Shown here piece after piece: positions 33,580 through 44,935 of a DNA stretch of 64,000 nt (positions within the stretch are counted from its first letter, which is position 1; each line of letters starts with the position of its first letter). A program made the translations under genes and the position numbers. Source of the stretch: Mycolicibacterium brisbanense (lineage in GTDB: Bacteria; Actinomycetota; Actinomycetes; Mycobacteriales; Mycobacteriaceae); the NCBI RefSeq assembly GCF_001570425.1, contig NZ_BCSX01000039.1:248001-312000 (forward strand), given 5' to 3'. The notes beneath the pieces are model-generated. The model saw nothing but the letters and a program-made list of their open reading frames with translations. It made no database searches and was not told the DNA's origin.

Positions 33580-34434
33580 GTGCCCCTGCCGCAGCTCGCT
33601 GACATAGTCACGACCCTTGACCTCACCGAAACCGGCGACGACACGTTCGTCGCCGACCAGATCGACAACGCCGACCACCACATCATCGGTGGCCACATAG
33701 CCGCGCAAGCGCTGATGGCGGCCAGCCGCACCACGACGGGGCGGCTGCCGCACAGTGTGCACGCCTACCTGCTGCGTGCCGGGGATGCTCGGTACCCGGT
33801 GCAGATGCGAGTGTCGCGGCTGCGCGACGGTGGCACGTTGTCGACGCGGCAGGTCACCGCGCATCAGGGCGGGGAGATCCTTCTGGAGGCGCTGGCCTCG
33901 TTCAGTGCGCCCGTCGACAGCGCCGAGTATCAGCGGTCCATGCCCGATGTTCCGGATCCGGATTCGCTGCCTGCAGTCGGGGAGCAGCTGCGTGGGTACG
34001 CCGACGAGTTCGGCGGATTCTGGGTGCGTCCGCAAGCCATCGAGCGTCGTTACGTCGACGCCCCGCCGAGGTTGGCAATGGATCTGCCGTCACCCCCTGA
34101 ACGGACCCGAATGTGGTGGCGCCCAGCCGAATCCGTGCCCGATGACCCCGTGCGCAACGCCTGCCTGCTCACCTACGTCTCGGGTACCACGATGCTGGAG
34201 ACGGCGGTGACGATGCGGCGGACCTCTCAGCTCGCAGCGTTCTCGGCGCTCATCGATCATGCCGTCTGGTTCCAGCGGCCTGCGGACTTGTCGGATTGGG
34301 TGCTCTCCGATCAAGTGTCGCCCAGCGGAATTCACGGGCGGGGGCTCGCCAGCGCGACGATGTACAACCGCGCAGGCCAACTCGTGTGCACCGCCACTCA
34401 AGAGCTGTACTTCGGTCGCGACCGGTCTCGCTGA
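33580..34434 (+). CDS. Acyl-CoA thioesterase (TesB-like, double hotdog)
   Basis: A 284-aa protein with two hotdog halves. The first has VADQIDNADHHIIGGHIAAQALMAA and VHAYLLRAGDARYPVQMRVSRLRDGGTLSTRQV; the second has FSALIDHAVWFQRPADLSDW and GIHGRGLASATMYNRAGQLVCTATQE. This is the TesB/type II acyl-CoA thioesterase pattern, with Asp/Thr/Gln residues in the expected places (LIDHA, TLSTRQ, ATQE). It hydrolyses acyl-CoA to free acid and CoA. It starts with GTG 7 bp after the uvrA2 stop, so the two are co-transcribed. Confidence 0.88.
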   Translation: MPLPQLADIVTTLDLTETGDDTFVADQIDNADHHIIGGHIAAQALMAASRTTTGRLPHSVHAYLLRAGDARYPVQMRVSRLRDGGTLSTRQVTAHQGGEILLEALASFSAPVDSAEYQRSMPDVPDPDSLPAVGEQLRGYADEFGGFWVRPQAIERRYVDAPPRLAMDLPSPPERTRMWWRPAESVPDDPVRNACLLTYVSGTTMLETAVTMRRTSQLAAFSALIDHAVWFQRPADLSDWVLSDQVSPSGIHGRGLASATMYNRAGQLVCTATQELYFGRDRSR

Positions 34435-34477
34435 ACGTCATCGAAGATGTTGTTGTGCAACGGGTTTGACCGCAAAA

Positions 34478-34493
34478 TGTGATCCACGTCATG
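34478..34493. promoter_or_regulatory. CRP-like site upstream of the USP gene
   Basis: TGTGATCCACGTCATG agrees with the CRP consensus TGTGA-N6-TCACA in the whole left half and the first three bases of the right half. It lies 234 bp before the ATG in the 292-bp gap between the thioesterase and USP genes. The rest of the gap (34435-34726) has no ORF or clear promoter boxes. Confidence 0.4.
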
Positions 34494-34726
34494 GAATGGG
34501 CCCAGCCGTGCCTTGGCGACGCCCGGGCGACGCGCGTAGCGTGGGTCACGGTTGGTGTCGATTCTGCGCCCGCTGCGGTTAACATCAGTCCCGGTAGACG
34601 CCACCGGTCGGAGAACGTCGGTTGTTTTGCCGGTTGTGCACGCGGGTGCCGTGAATCGTCCCCGTGCCCAGCCTGCATCGGGTTACTGTCGCGGATGGCG
34701 TTGCAACTGACACTGGGAGGGTATGG

Positions 34727-35170
34727 ATGAGCGCCTATCGCACCGTGGTGGTCGGTACGGACGGATCTGATTCGTCGCTGCGTGCCGTGGACCGCGCCGG
34801 TCAGATCGCCGCCGGGTCGAACGCGAAGCTGATCGTGGCGACCGCGTACTTCCCCCAGAGCGAAGACCAGCGCGCCGCCGACGTGCTCAAGGACGAGGGC
34901 TACCAGATGGCAGGCAACGCCCCCATCTACGCCATCCTGCGCGAGGCGACCGAGCGCGCCAAGGCCGCCGGTGCCACCGACATCGAGGAGCGCCCGGTCG
35001 TCGGCGCCCCGGTGGACGCCCTGGTCGAGCTGGCCGAGGATGTCAAGGCAGACCTGCTGGTGGTCGGCAACGTGGGCCTGAGCACCATCGCGGGCCGGCT
35101 GCTCGGCTCGGTGCCGGCGAACGTGGCACGCCGGTCCAAGACCGACGTGCTCATCGTCCACACCAGCTAG
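34727..35170 (+). CDS. Universal stress protein, cAMP-binding type
   Basis: A 147-aa single-domain USP matching Rv1636/MSMEG_3811, which are reported to bind cAMP with high affinity and to sequester it. The Rossmann-like fold is visible from YRTVVVGTDGSDSS. The nucleotide motif G-x2-G-x9-G-S is intact in VGNVGLSTIAGRLLGSVP near the C-terminus. The start was chosen at MSAYRTVVV. It stands alone, with a long leader and a CRP-like site upstream, and the MBL gene converges on it (4 bp gap). Confidence 0.93.
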   Translation: MSAYRTVVVGTDGSDSSLRAVDRAGQIAAGSNAKLIVATAYFPQSEDQRAADVLKDEGYQMAGNAPIYAILREATERAKAAGATDIEERPVVGAPVDALVELAEDVKADLLVVGNVGLSTIAGRLLGSVPANVARRSKTDVLIVHTS

Positions 35171-35174
35171 CGGC

Positions 35175-35858
35175 CTACCAGCCGCGTTCGCGCCATTCGG
35201 ACAGGCTGGGCCGCTCGGCGCCCAGCGTGGTGTCGTCGCCGTGTCCGGGATAGACGACCGTGCTGTCGTCGTAGACGTCGAAGACCTTGCTGGTCACATC
35301 GCCCAGCAAGGTTTCGAAATCGCCGGGTTGCCAGGTCTTGCCCACCCCGCCCGGGAACAGGCAGTCGCCGGTGAACAGGTGCGTCACGCCGTCGGACGCT
35401 TTCAGGGCCAATGCGACCGAACCCGGCGTATGTCCCCGCAGGTGGATCACATCGAGGGTGAGGTCACCGATCGTGATGGTGTCCCCGTCGGCCAGGATCC
35501 GGTCAGGCTTCACCGGCAGCGCGTCGGCGTCGAGTTGATGTGCGGCGGTCGGGGCGCCGGTGGCCTTCGCGACCGCTGCCAGGGCCTGCACGTGGTCGAA
35601 ATGCTGGTGGCTGGTGACGATCAAGTCCAGTTTGGGGGCGTTGGTTTTGATGAGCTCCAGCAGGGCGTCGGCGTCGTTGGCCGCGTCGATGAGCAGTGTG
35701 TCCCCGGTCTTCGTGCTGGTCACCAGGTAGGCGTTGTTGTCCATCGGGCCGACTGACGCCTTGACGATGGTGGCTCCGCCCGCGGTGCGCCGTGCGGCCG
35801 TATGGGGGTCGACGTGGCCGGTGTACGTATCGCTGACGGTGATGCTGGGAGGAGTCAC
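35175..35858 (-). CDS. Metallo-beta-lactamase-fold hydrolase (glyoxalase II-like)
   Basis: A 227-aa protein matching Rv1637c. The metal motif is present as TSHQHFDHVQAL (HxHxDH), with later ligands in LRGHTPGSVAL and FTGDCLFPGGVGKT and a final VVYPGHGDDT. These are the features of small glyoxalase II-type thioester hydrolases. The substrate is unknown. The start is a GTG (VTPPSITVSD); the divergent uvrA begins 73 bp away, so the two share a promoter region. Confidence 0.9.
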   Translation of the reverse strand: MTPPSITVSDTYTGHVDPHTAARRTAGGATIVKASVGPMDNNAYLVTSTKTGDTLLIDAANDADALLELIKTNAPKLDLIVTSHQHFDHVQALAAVAKATGAPTAAHQLDADALPVKPDRILADGDTITIGDLTLDVIHLRGHTPGSVALALKASDGVTHLFTGDCLFPGGVGKTWQPGDFETLLGDVTSKVFDVYDDSTVVYPGHGDDTTLGAERPSLSEWRERGW

Positions 35859-35931
35859 CCCATCACGGTATCGGGCTTGTCGGTGGTCGCACATAGCATG
35901 GGCGTGAAGTCTGTCGTCTGAAAGGAAGCGC

Positions 35932-38826
<2,895 letters not shown>

Positions 38827-38889
38827 CCCGTCCGGAGCGGCCGGAAATCCAGTTGCGGCGGGAGGGTTCGATTTTCGACACTGACCCAT

Positions 38890-40536
38890 ATGGGTCATGT
38901 CGAGGTTGCGCACATCAGCCACACGCTGCCAGACGGTCGGCAACTGCTCGACGACGTTTCGTTTCGCATCGCCGACGGTGCCACGGCAGCTTTGGTCGGG
39001 CCGAACGGCGCGGGTAAGACCACGCTGTTGCGGCTGATCGCCGGCGATTTGGCGCCGCAGGACGGCACCGTGGCCCACAGCGGTGGTCTTGGGGTGATGC
39101 GCCAGTTCATCGGCGGTATCCGAGACGCCACATCGGTGGACGAACTGTTGTTGTCGGTGGCACCGCCGCGGCTGCGCGCTGCGGGAGCCGACGTCGAGGC
39201 GGCCGAGCTGGCCCTGATAGAGCGTGACGACGAAACCAGTCAGATCCGCTACGCCAACGCGCTTGCCGCATGGGGCGACGCCGGCGGGTATGACGCCGAA
39301 ATCGTCTGGGACGCCTGCTGTATCGCCGCACTCGGCGTTCCCTACGAATCCTGCCGGTGGCGTTTGGTGAACACGTTGTCGGGCGGTGAACAGAAGCGGC
39401 TGGTGCTCGAGGCGTTGCTGCGCGGACCCGACGAGGTACTGCTGCTCGACGAGCCGGACAACTATCTGGACGTCCCGGGCAAGCAGTGGCTCGAAGAGCG
39501 CCTGGCCGAGACGACCAAGACGGTGCTCATGGTCACTCACGACCGTGAGCTGCTGAACCGCACGGCCGAACGGATCGTCACGGTCGAGTCGCGTCGCGTC
39601 TGGATCCACGGCGGACGATTCGAGAATTACGCGCAAGCCCGTCGCGACCGGCACGAGCGCATTGAAGAACTGCGGCGGCGCTGGGACGAGGAACACGTCA
39701 AGCTCAAGACACTGGTGGTCGAACTGCGCCAGAAGGCGTCGTACAACGACGGGATGTCGTCGAGGTATCAGGCGGCGCTGACGCGGCTGCGCAAGTTCGA
39801 GGAGGCAGGCCCGCCCGAGGTGCCACCGCGCGACCAGGACATCAAGATGCGGCTGCGTGGCGGCCGTACCGGCAAGCGTGCGGTGATCTGCAAGGACCTC
39901 GAATTGACCGGTCTGATGCAGCCGTTCGACCTGGAGATCTCCTACGGCGAGCGGGTCGCGGTGCTGGGCTCGAACGGCTCCGGCAAGTCGCACTTCCTGC
40001 GGCTGTTGAATGCGATGGCCGACGAGTCGCCAAGTGCGGCACCGGCCGCCGATGCCGTCGCTCACAGCGGGGTGGCCCGGCTGGGCGCCAGGGTGACGCC
40101 GGGTCTGTTCGCCCAGACCCACGCGCGGCCCGATCTCGTGGGCCGTACGCCGTGCGACATCGTGATGGTCGAGCATGCGCGGCTGCGGACGGAGGCGATG
40201 AGTGCGTTGGCTCGCTACGAGCTGCAGGTCTGCGCCGAGCAACCATTCGAGACACTGTCGGGAGGTCAGCAGGCGCGGTTGCAGATCCTGCTGCTGGAGC
40301 TCGGGGGCGCGACGCTGCTGTTGCTCGACGAGCCCACCGACAACCTCGATCTGGCCAGCGCCGAGGCGCTGCAGTGTGGACTCGCGGCGTATCAGGGCAC
40401 CGTGGTGGCGGTCACCCACGACCGCTGGTTCGCCCGGTCGTTCGATCGGTTCTTGGTATTCGGGGCCGATGGTTTCGTGTATGAATCACCGGATCCGGTG
40501 TGGGACGAGTCCAGGGTGATGCGCACGCGGCCATAG
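38890..40536 (+). CDS. ABC-F family ATPase
   Basis: A 548-aa soluble protein with two ABC domains and no membrane segment: Walker A GPNGAGKTT (~40) and GSNGSGKSH (~362), signatures LSGGEQKR and LSGGQQAR, and Walker B LLLDEPDNY and LLLDEPTDN. The domains are joined by a long charged helical linker (~residues 250-315, RRRWDEEHVKLKTLVVELRQK), the P-site tRNA-interacting motif of ABC-F proteins. ABC-F proteins act on stalled ribosomes or protect them from antibiotics. The sequence does not say which subfamily. It follows uvrA by 63 bp. Confidence 0.9.
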   Translation: MGHVEVAHISHTLPDGRQLLDDVSFRIADGATAALVGPNGAGKTTLLRLIAGDLAPQDGTVAHSGGLGVMRQFIGGIRDATSVDELLLSVAPPRLRAAGADVEAAELALIERDDETSQIRYANALAAWGDAGGYDAEIVWDACCIAALGVPYESCRWRLVNTLSGGEQKRLVLEALLRGPDEVLLLDEPDNYLDVPGKQWLEERLAETTKTVLMVTHDRELLNRTAERIVTVESRRVWIHGGRFENYAQARRDRHERIEELRRRWDEEHVKLKTLVVELRQKASYNDGMSSRYQAALTRLRKFEEAGPPEVPPRDQDIKMRLRGGRTGKRAVICKDLELTGLMQPFDLEISYGERVAVLGSNGSGKSHFLRLLNAMADESPSAAPAADAVAHSGVARLGARVTPGLFAQTHARPDLVGRTPCDIVMVEHARLRTEAMSALARYELQVCAEQPFETLSGGQQARLQILLLELGGATLLLLDEPTDNLDLASAEALQCGLAAYQGTVVAVTHDRWFARSFDRFLVFGADGFVYESPDPVWDESRVMRTRP

Positions 40537-40548
40537 CTTTCGGGTAGG

Positions 40549-41115
40549 TCAGTTCATGGTGTGGTAGCTCTGGAACGCGAACCAATGCGGGCCAAGGCGT
40601 TTCACCGAGGCCATGACATAGTCGCTCGCTGCGTGGTGCACGGTCTCGGGCGGGCTGCCGTCGACGCTGTAGGCGAACCCATCCGCGCCGTTCATGTCGT
40701 CGCGGCGGGAGAAGTCGACGAAGTTGTCCGTCCGGCGCGAGATGTCCTCGACGGTATAGCCGGCGATGCGATGCGGTCGGTGTCCGAAGGTCTCGTCGCT
40801 CTCGAATGCCGTCAGGGCCGCCTCGAACGACGGCTGGGCCACCCACCAATGCAGTTGCAGCGGAATGTTGGTGCACGCCAACGCGATGCCTGCGATGACC
40901 AAGACCGGGCAGGCCAGAATCGCCGGCCAGTCCCGCCTGCCGCCCTTGAGCCACAGCACAACAGCCACGACGCACCAGACGATGAACAACGGGACCAGCG
41001 TGAGCGCAGCGACGATGAACGCGTCGGAGGGTTCGCCGGGGAAACTCATCCCGTAGAGCATGCCGACGACAGCGCTCGCGGTCAGTGCCAACAGCACCCA
41101 GTTCGCGATGCGCAT
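40549..41115 (-). CDS. Small membrane protein of unknown function
   Basis: A 188-aa protein. Three hydrophobic segments (~residues 5-25, 33-58 and 65-85) are followed by a ~100-residue polar C-terminal domain (FGHRPHRIAGYTVEDISRR to the end) that is likely extracytoplasmic. No family recognised. The start codon overlaps the stop of the upstream winged-helix gene by one base (TGATG), so it is the last gene of a three-gene minus-strand operon. Confidence 0.7.
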   Translation of the reverse strand: MRIANWVLLALTASAVVGMLYGMSFPGEPSDAFIVAALTLVPLFIVWCVVAVVLWLKGGRRDWPAILACPVLVIAGIALACTNIPLQLHWWVAQPSFEAALTAFESDETFGHRPHRIAGYTVEDISRRTDNFVDFSRRDDMNGADGFAYSVDGSPPETVHHAASDYVMASVKRLGPHWFAFQSYHTMN

Positions 41116-42278
41116 CAGCGTGCCTTCGAGAGCGGTGACGGAAAGCGGGGTTTGACGCGTACGCCGGCGAGCCATGCGGTGAGCTCGTCGGCCCGGCGCT
41201 GCAGCTGGCGGGTGCCGTCGCGACCGATCTCGTCGAGCAGGTGCAGCTCCACGCGGCCGTCGGGCCCCTGACCCCAGCCACCGACCACGCGACCGTTCCA
41301 CCACGCGGTGGGCCCGGCATTGCCGCTGCGGTCGAACACCTGGCTGCGGTGGCCGCCGAGATACCAGTCGCGGTCGAACCAGCCCATCGTGGTGACATCG
41401 AGCCCGGGCAGCAGCGCGCCCCACGGCTCGGGCTCCGGCTCGACGTCCAGATCGTCAGGTAGGACATAGCCGGCGGTGCCCTCCAGGTCGACCTCGACCG
41501 CGTCGATGTCACGCAGCGCGTGGCGCGCCCAGCTCACGGTGTTGCCGAACCACCACTTGATGTCGGTGACGGTGGCAGGCCCGAACGTGCGCAGCCAGGT
41601 CCGCACCAGCTGGGCCCTGGCGACCTCCGGATCGGCCGCGGCACCCATGTCGCCGAGCCAGTCGGACATCACCGCCCAGCGTGGCCTCGACGTGGTCCAG
41701 GCACCGTCGTTGGGCCCTCGCACGATGTCACCGCGCACCCCGAGAACTGTCAAAACCCGTGGCGCCAGCGGCGTTTCACCGCCCCAGCTCTTATCCGGGG
41801 CCGGATCGTAAACCCCGTGAAGCGCAGGCAGCGCAGCACGCAGATGCGCCGCCGGTGTGGGCCCCTGCTCGCGCAGGTGGTTCACGACGGCATCGCACGC
41901 GGTGTCCAGCCAGCGTGCCCCGTCGGTGGCCACCCCGGCCTTCTGGGCGTCGGCGATCAACCGGCGCCGCTCATTGTCGGCCACCCGGTCGCTGGCAGCG
42001 GCCTGCACCGCAGGCAGGTCCTCGGCGCGGACAACCCACAGCGTGCGGCGCATCGCAAGGTGTTTGACCACCGTGCGCTGGTGATACAACTGCGCGTCGA
42101 GATCGCTGACGGTGAAACCGGGCAGCCGAGCCCACAGTGACAGATAGGGCGTCGCCGGGTCGGTGGCGTGCAGGCCGACGAAAGCGGCGGTGACGCCGGG
42201 CACCGAATGGCCCGGCCTGCTCAGGAAGTGGCGCCGGCCCAGCCGCGCCCGCCGCTCGGCCGGCGTGAAGGTGCGCAC
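41115..42278 (-). CDS. Winged-helix DNA-binding domain protein (HTH_42 family, AlkX/AlkZ-related)
   Basis: A 387-aa protein starting with GTG (VRTFTPAERRARLGRRHFL). It matches the HTH_42/YcaQ-like family: successive winged-helix domains (QRTVVKHLAMRRTLWVV, ALRDIDAVEVDLEG) and a C-terminal beta-barrel ending NAGPTAWWNGRVVGGWGQGPDGRVELHLL. Some members are DNA glycosylases that unhook interstrand crosslinks (AlkZ) or repair alkylated bases (AlkX). The catalytic Q-x-Q/Q-x-D motif was not located with certainty. Its place next to uvrA would suit DNA repair (inference). Confidence 0.75.
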   Translation of the reverse strand: MRTFTPAERRARLGRRHFLSRPGHSVPGVTAAFVGLHATDPATPYLSLWARLPGFTVSDLDAQLYHQRTVVKHLAMRRTLWVVRAEDLPAVQAAASDRVADNERRRLIADAQKAGVATDGARWLDTACDAVVNHLREQGPTPAAHLRAALPALHGVYDPAPDKSWGGETPLAPRVLTVLGVRGDIVRGPNDGAWTTSRPRWAVMSDWLGDMGAAADPEVARAQLVRTWLRTFGPATVTDIKWWFGNTVSWARHALRDIDAVEVDLEGTAGYVLPDDLDVEPEPEPWGALLPGLDVTTMGWFDRDWYLGGHRSQVFDRSGNAGPTAWWNGRVVGGWGQGPDGRVELHLLDEIGRDGTRQLQRRADELTAWLAGVRVKPRFPSPLSKAR

Positions 42279-42281
42279 TGG

Positions 42282-42530
42282 TCAGGAATCGCCGTGATCG
42301 CGCATGGACTCCCGAATCTGTTCCAGGCGTTCGGCGGCGGCCTTCTGCCGGGCGGCGTACTGCTCTTCGACCGCGCGGCCCTCGGGAGTCTCGGCCGCCA
42401 GTTCCGAGGAGCCGATCGCGGTGCCATAACGCGTCTCGATCTTCTCCCGCACCGAATCGAAGGTCGGCACGCCCTCGGCGGTGTACCCGGGTTCTTCGGG
42501 TGCAGAAGGCAAGGCTGGCTCGTCTGTCAC
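42282..42530 (-). CDS. Small acidic helical protein
   Basis: An 82-aa product from the GTG at 42530 (VTDEPALPSAPEEPG). An acidic Pro-rich N-terminus is followed by a long predicted helix (TPEGRAVEEQYAARQKAAAERL) that could form a coiled coil. A longer frame reaches upstream to 42650 but those codons do not look coding. The stop is 3 bp before the winged-helix gene, so it is probably the first gene of that operon. Family and function not recognised. Confidence 0.65.
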   Translation of the reverse strand: MTDEPALPSAPEEPGYTAEGVPTFDSVREKIETRYGTAIGSSELAAETPEGRAVEEQYAARQKAAAERLEQIRESMRDHGDS

Positions 42531-42649
42531 CCACCCCACGTTACCTGCGACAACCGACATTTCTTGGGATCGGTAGCGGTATCGCCCGCCAAGACTCGGG
42601 GACACGACGGAGCCATGGGGGCGACGCGAAGAACGAAGGGAAGACGGCA

Positions 42650-43132
42650 ATGACCGCCAAGACGATCAACCGGGTTATCGCAGGCGCCGTGGGACTGGCC
42701 GCTGTCGGCGCGGTGGTGGTGGGCTGCTCAAGCGACAAGTCCACGGCCACAGGCAACGCCAAGGTGAGCACCGGTGGAAACACCGCGGTCAAGGTCGACG
42801 GATCCGACCTGGCGGGCCTCGACCTCAACTCGGTGACGTGCGTGAAGCAGGCCGGCAAGATCACCGTGGCCAGCGGAGCCGTCGGCGGCCAGCAGGGTGT
42901 CGGGGTCGTGATGACCGACGAGGCCACGCCCAAGGTGCAGACCCTGGGACTGGTGTACGACGGCAGCGCCCTGTCGGTCAGCGACAACATGGGCGTCAAG
43001 GTCGGCTCTGCCGAGGTCAAGGTGGACGGCAGCACCTACACCATCAGCGGCGAGGCGTCGGGCGCCGACCTGAAGAATCCGATGGCCGGAATGATCACCA
43101 AGCCGTTCACCATCACGGTGAGCTGCAGCTGA
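42650..43132 (+). CDS. LpqH-like (19-kDa antigen family) lipoprotein
   Basis: A 160-aa secreted lipoprotein. The signal peptide has two lysine/arginine positions and a lipobox VVVGC (Cys ~26), followed by a Ser/Thr/Gly-rich linker with potential O-mannosylation sites. The mature domain has the two conserved cysteines of the Mycobacterium 19-kDa family (NSVTCVKQ, TVSCS at the very end) and the beta-rich GEASGADLKNPM region. Such proteins are cell-envelope lipoproteins recognised by TLR2. A GGGAAG Shine-Dalgarno precedes the ATG. Its single-gene setting does not tie it to the TPR gene, which starts 69 bp after its stop. Confidence 0.85.
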   Translation: MTAKTINRVIAGAVGLAAVGAVVVGCSSDKSTATGNAKVSTGGNTAVKVDGSDLAGLDLNSVTCVKQAGKITVASGAVGGQQGVGVVMTDEATPKVQTLGLVYDGSALSVSDNMGVKVGSAEVKVDGSTYTISGEASGADLKNPMAGMITKPFTITVSCS

Positions 43133-43201
43133 CCCATCCCGGAAGCGGCGGGCGTGCCAGCAATCCACCCGGCACGCCCGCCGCGTTCCTATGATGCGGA
43201 T

Positions 43202-44935
43202 GTGACGATCATCGGCGATCTGCAGCGTGCGCGTCACTTGGCGCTGGCCGCCGAAGAGGGCGCCGCCAAGGAATTGCTGCTGTCGTTGATGCCGCAGATC
43301 GAGCAGGCCGACCGCGACGATTACGCGCTTGAGGTGTTCGCCCAACTCGGCGAGATCTATCTGGTGCGCACCGCGTACGACGGTGTGGTGGAAGGCATTC
43401 GGCGGATCCGGGAGTGCCTGACCCACTACACGGAGATTCGGGCAGGCACCAAACCCGAGGATGCCGCCAAGGTCACCATGACGGATGCGGAGGTCGACCA
43501 CATGATCTGCCGCTATACGCGCCGTGCCGAATTCCTCGCCGCCGGTCTGGCGGCCGCGCGCGGTGAGCACGACGACGCCGAGCAACATCTGGCGGAACTG
43601 ATCGCCACGCGGGGAGAATTCGCCGATCTCGACGCGGAGCACGCGCGCCTCATCTGTTATGCCCGCATCCTGCTCGCGACGGGGCTGTGCGACGACGACC
43701 TCTACGCCAGGTCGGAGCCGCTGTGGAACGAGGTTCTCGACGCCGTGGACGGTCACCTCGACGGGGACGCCGAGGAGTCCGACCACCTGTTCGTCGCGGC
43801 CGCACTGGGTTACGGACGGTTCTGTGTGGAATCCGGTCGGCTGGCCGAGGCCGAACCGTGGCTGCGACGTGGCGGTGCCAGGGCCGAGTCGCGCGGCTGG
43901 CGGCTCGCCACGTCCCGCGCGCAACTGGAACGGGCCGCGGCGGCCTGGTCGGCCGGCGACATCGCGGAGACCCAGCGGCTGGTGCACGAGGCCTACCCGG
44001 TGATCGCCGAGCACGCCCGTGCCCACGATGTGTCCCGAAGCTGGCTGTACTTCGGCCTGATCCGGCTCGCCGTCGGTGCCCTGCAGGAGGCCGACGAGTC
44101 GTGGTCACATGCCGAGCGGCACTGGCGCGAGATCGACAAACCGCTGCACATTCACCGGATCCTGTTGCAGCGCAGTTGGATCGCGATCTTCCGCGGAGAC
44201 TTCGACGAGGCCCGTGAACAGGTCGCCCAGGCGCGGCAGATGCTGGATTCCGCACCGCGGCACAGTTGGCTGCAGTACGCCCGGCTGGACTCCCACCTCG
44301 GCAATGTGTGGCGCGCGGAGGCGCTCGCGGAGATGGGTTTCGACGGCTTCGCGCAGCCGGGCCGCAATTGGCATCAGGTCGAGACGCGGCACGCGGCCGG
44401 GCTGGCCGTGGTCGACTGCGCCCCGGGCTCTGCCGAGTACGCCCGGGCGATCGAAAAGCTCCAGCGCGCAGCCGATCTGAAGGTGCCCGCCGCGCTGGCG
44501 GTCGATTCCGTGCGCTACACGATCCCCGATGCCGGCGCCCGGATGCGCTGGGCCAGTTGTGTATCGGCTCCGCTGCTGGCGGGCGCGTTCGCGGTCGCGT
44601 GGGAATCCGGCAATGTCGAATTGACCTGCGAGCTCGTCGAATATCACAGTGCACGAGGTACTTTCACCGCAGAGACGCTTGATCAGCAGGCGAGTGACTG
44701 GACCGGCACCGCCACCGCCGCGGTGCCCGTCGAGGCCGAGCTCGCACCCGAACTCGCGATCGCGGCAGCCGCGCCCGCGGTCGGCGGTACGGGCCTGACC
44801 CGGCTGGGCCCGCTGCCGCCGCTGCGTATGGACCCGCAGACCGCCCCGATCATGAGCCGCTACCGAGACTTGGCCCGTCAGCGGTATGGCCGGGACGTCA
44901 CCGCCGCAGGCGACGCATGGCAGACGTGGCCGTGA
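43202..44935 (+). CDS. TPR-repeat helical protein, partner of the CHAT protease
   Basis: A 577-aa, almost wholly helical protein starting at the GTG at 43202 (VTIIGDLQRARHLALAAEEG). Degenerate tetratricopeptide-like helix pairs recur every ~35-40 residues (for example FAQLGEIYLVRTAYDGVVEGI, RLAEAEPWLRRGGARAES, FRGDFDEAREQVAQARQML). The last ~90 residues are Ala/Pro-rich and end with a basic helix (SRYRDLARQRYGRDV). It overlaps the CHAT gene by up to 19 nt. TPR proteins paired with CHAT proteases usually act as the regulating or substrate-presenting arm; that role here is inference. Confidence 0.8.
   Translation: MTIIGDLQRARHLALAAEEGAAKELLLSLMPQIEQADRDDYALEVFAQLGEIYLVRTAYDGVVEGIRRIRECLTHYTEIRAGTKPEDAAKVTMTDAEVDHMICRYTRRAEFLAAGLAAARGEHDDAEQHLAELIATRGEFADLDAEHARLICYARILLATGLCDDDLYARSEPLWNEVLDAVDGHLDGDAEESDHLFVAAALGYGRFCVESGRLAEAEPWLRRGGARAESRGWRLATSRAQLERAAAAWSAGDIAETQRLVHEAYPVIAEHARAHDVSRSWLYFGLIRLAVGALQEADESWSHAERHWREIDKPLHIHRILLQRSWIAIFRGDFDEAREQVAQARQMLDSAPRHSWLQYARLDSHLGNVWRAEALAEMGFDGFAQPGRNWHQVETRHAAGLAVVDCAPGSAEYARAIEKLQRAADLKVPAALAVDSVRYTIPDAGARMRWASCVSAPLLAGAFAVAWESGNVELTCELVEYHSARGTFTAETLDQQASDWTGTATAAVPVEAELAPELAIAAAAPAVGGTGLTRLGPLPPLRMDPQTAPIMSRYRDLARQRYGRDVTAAGDAWQTWP

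Noticed and set aside
35859..35931. LexA (SOS) box before uvrA
   Set aside because: No TCGAAC-N4-GTTCGA-like sequence in the 73-bp divergent region.
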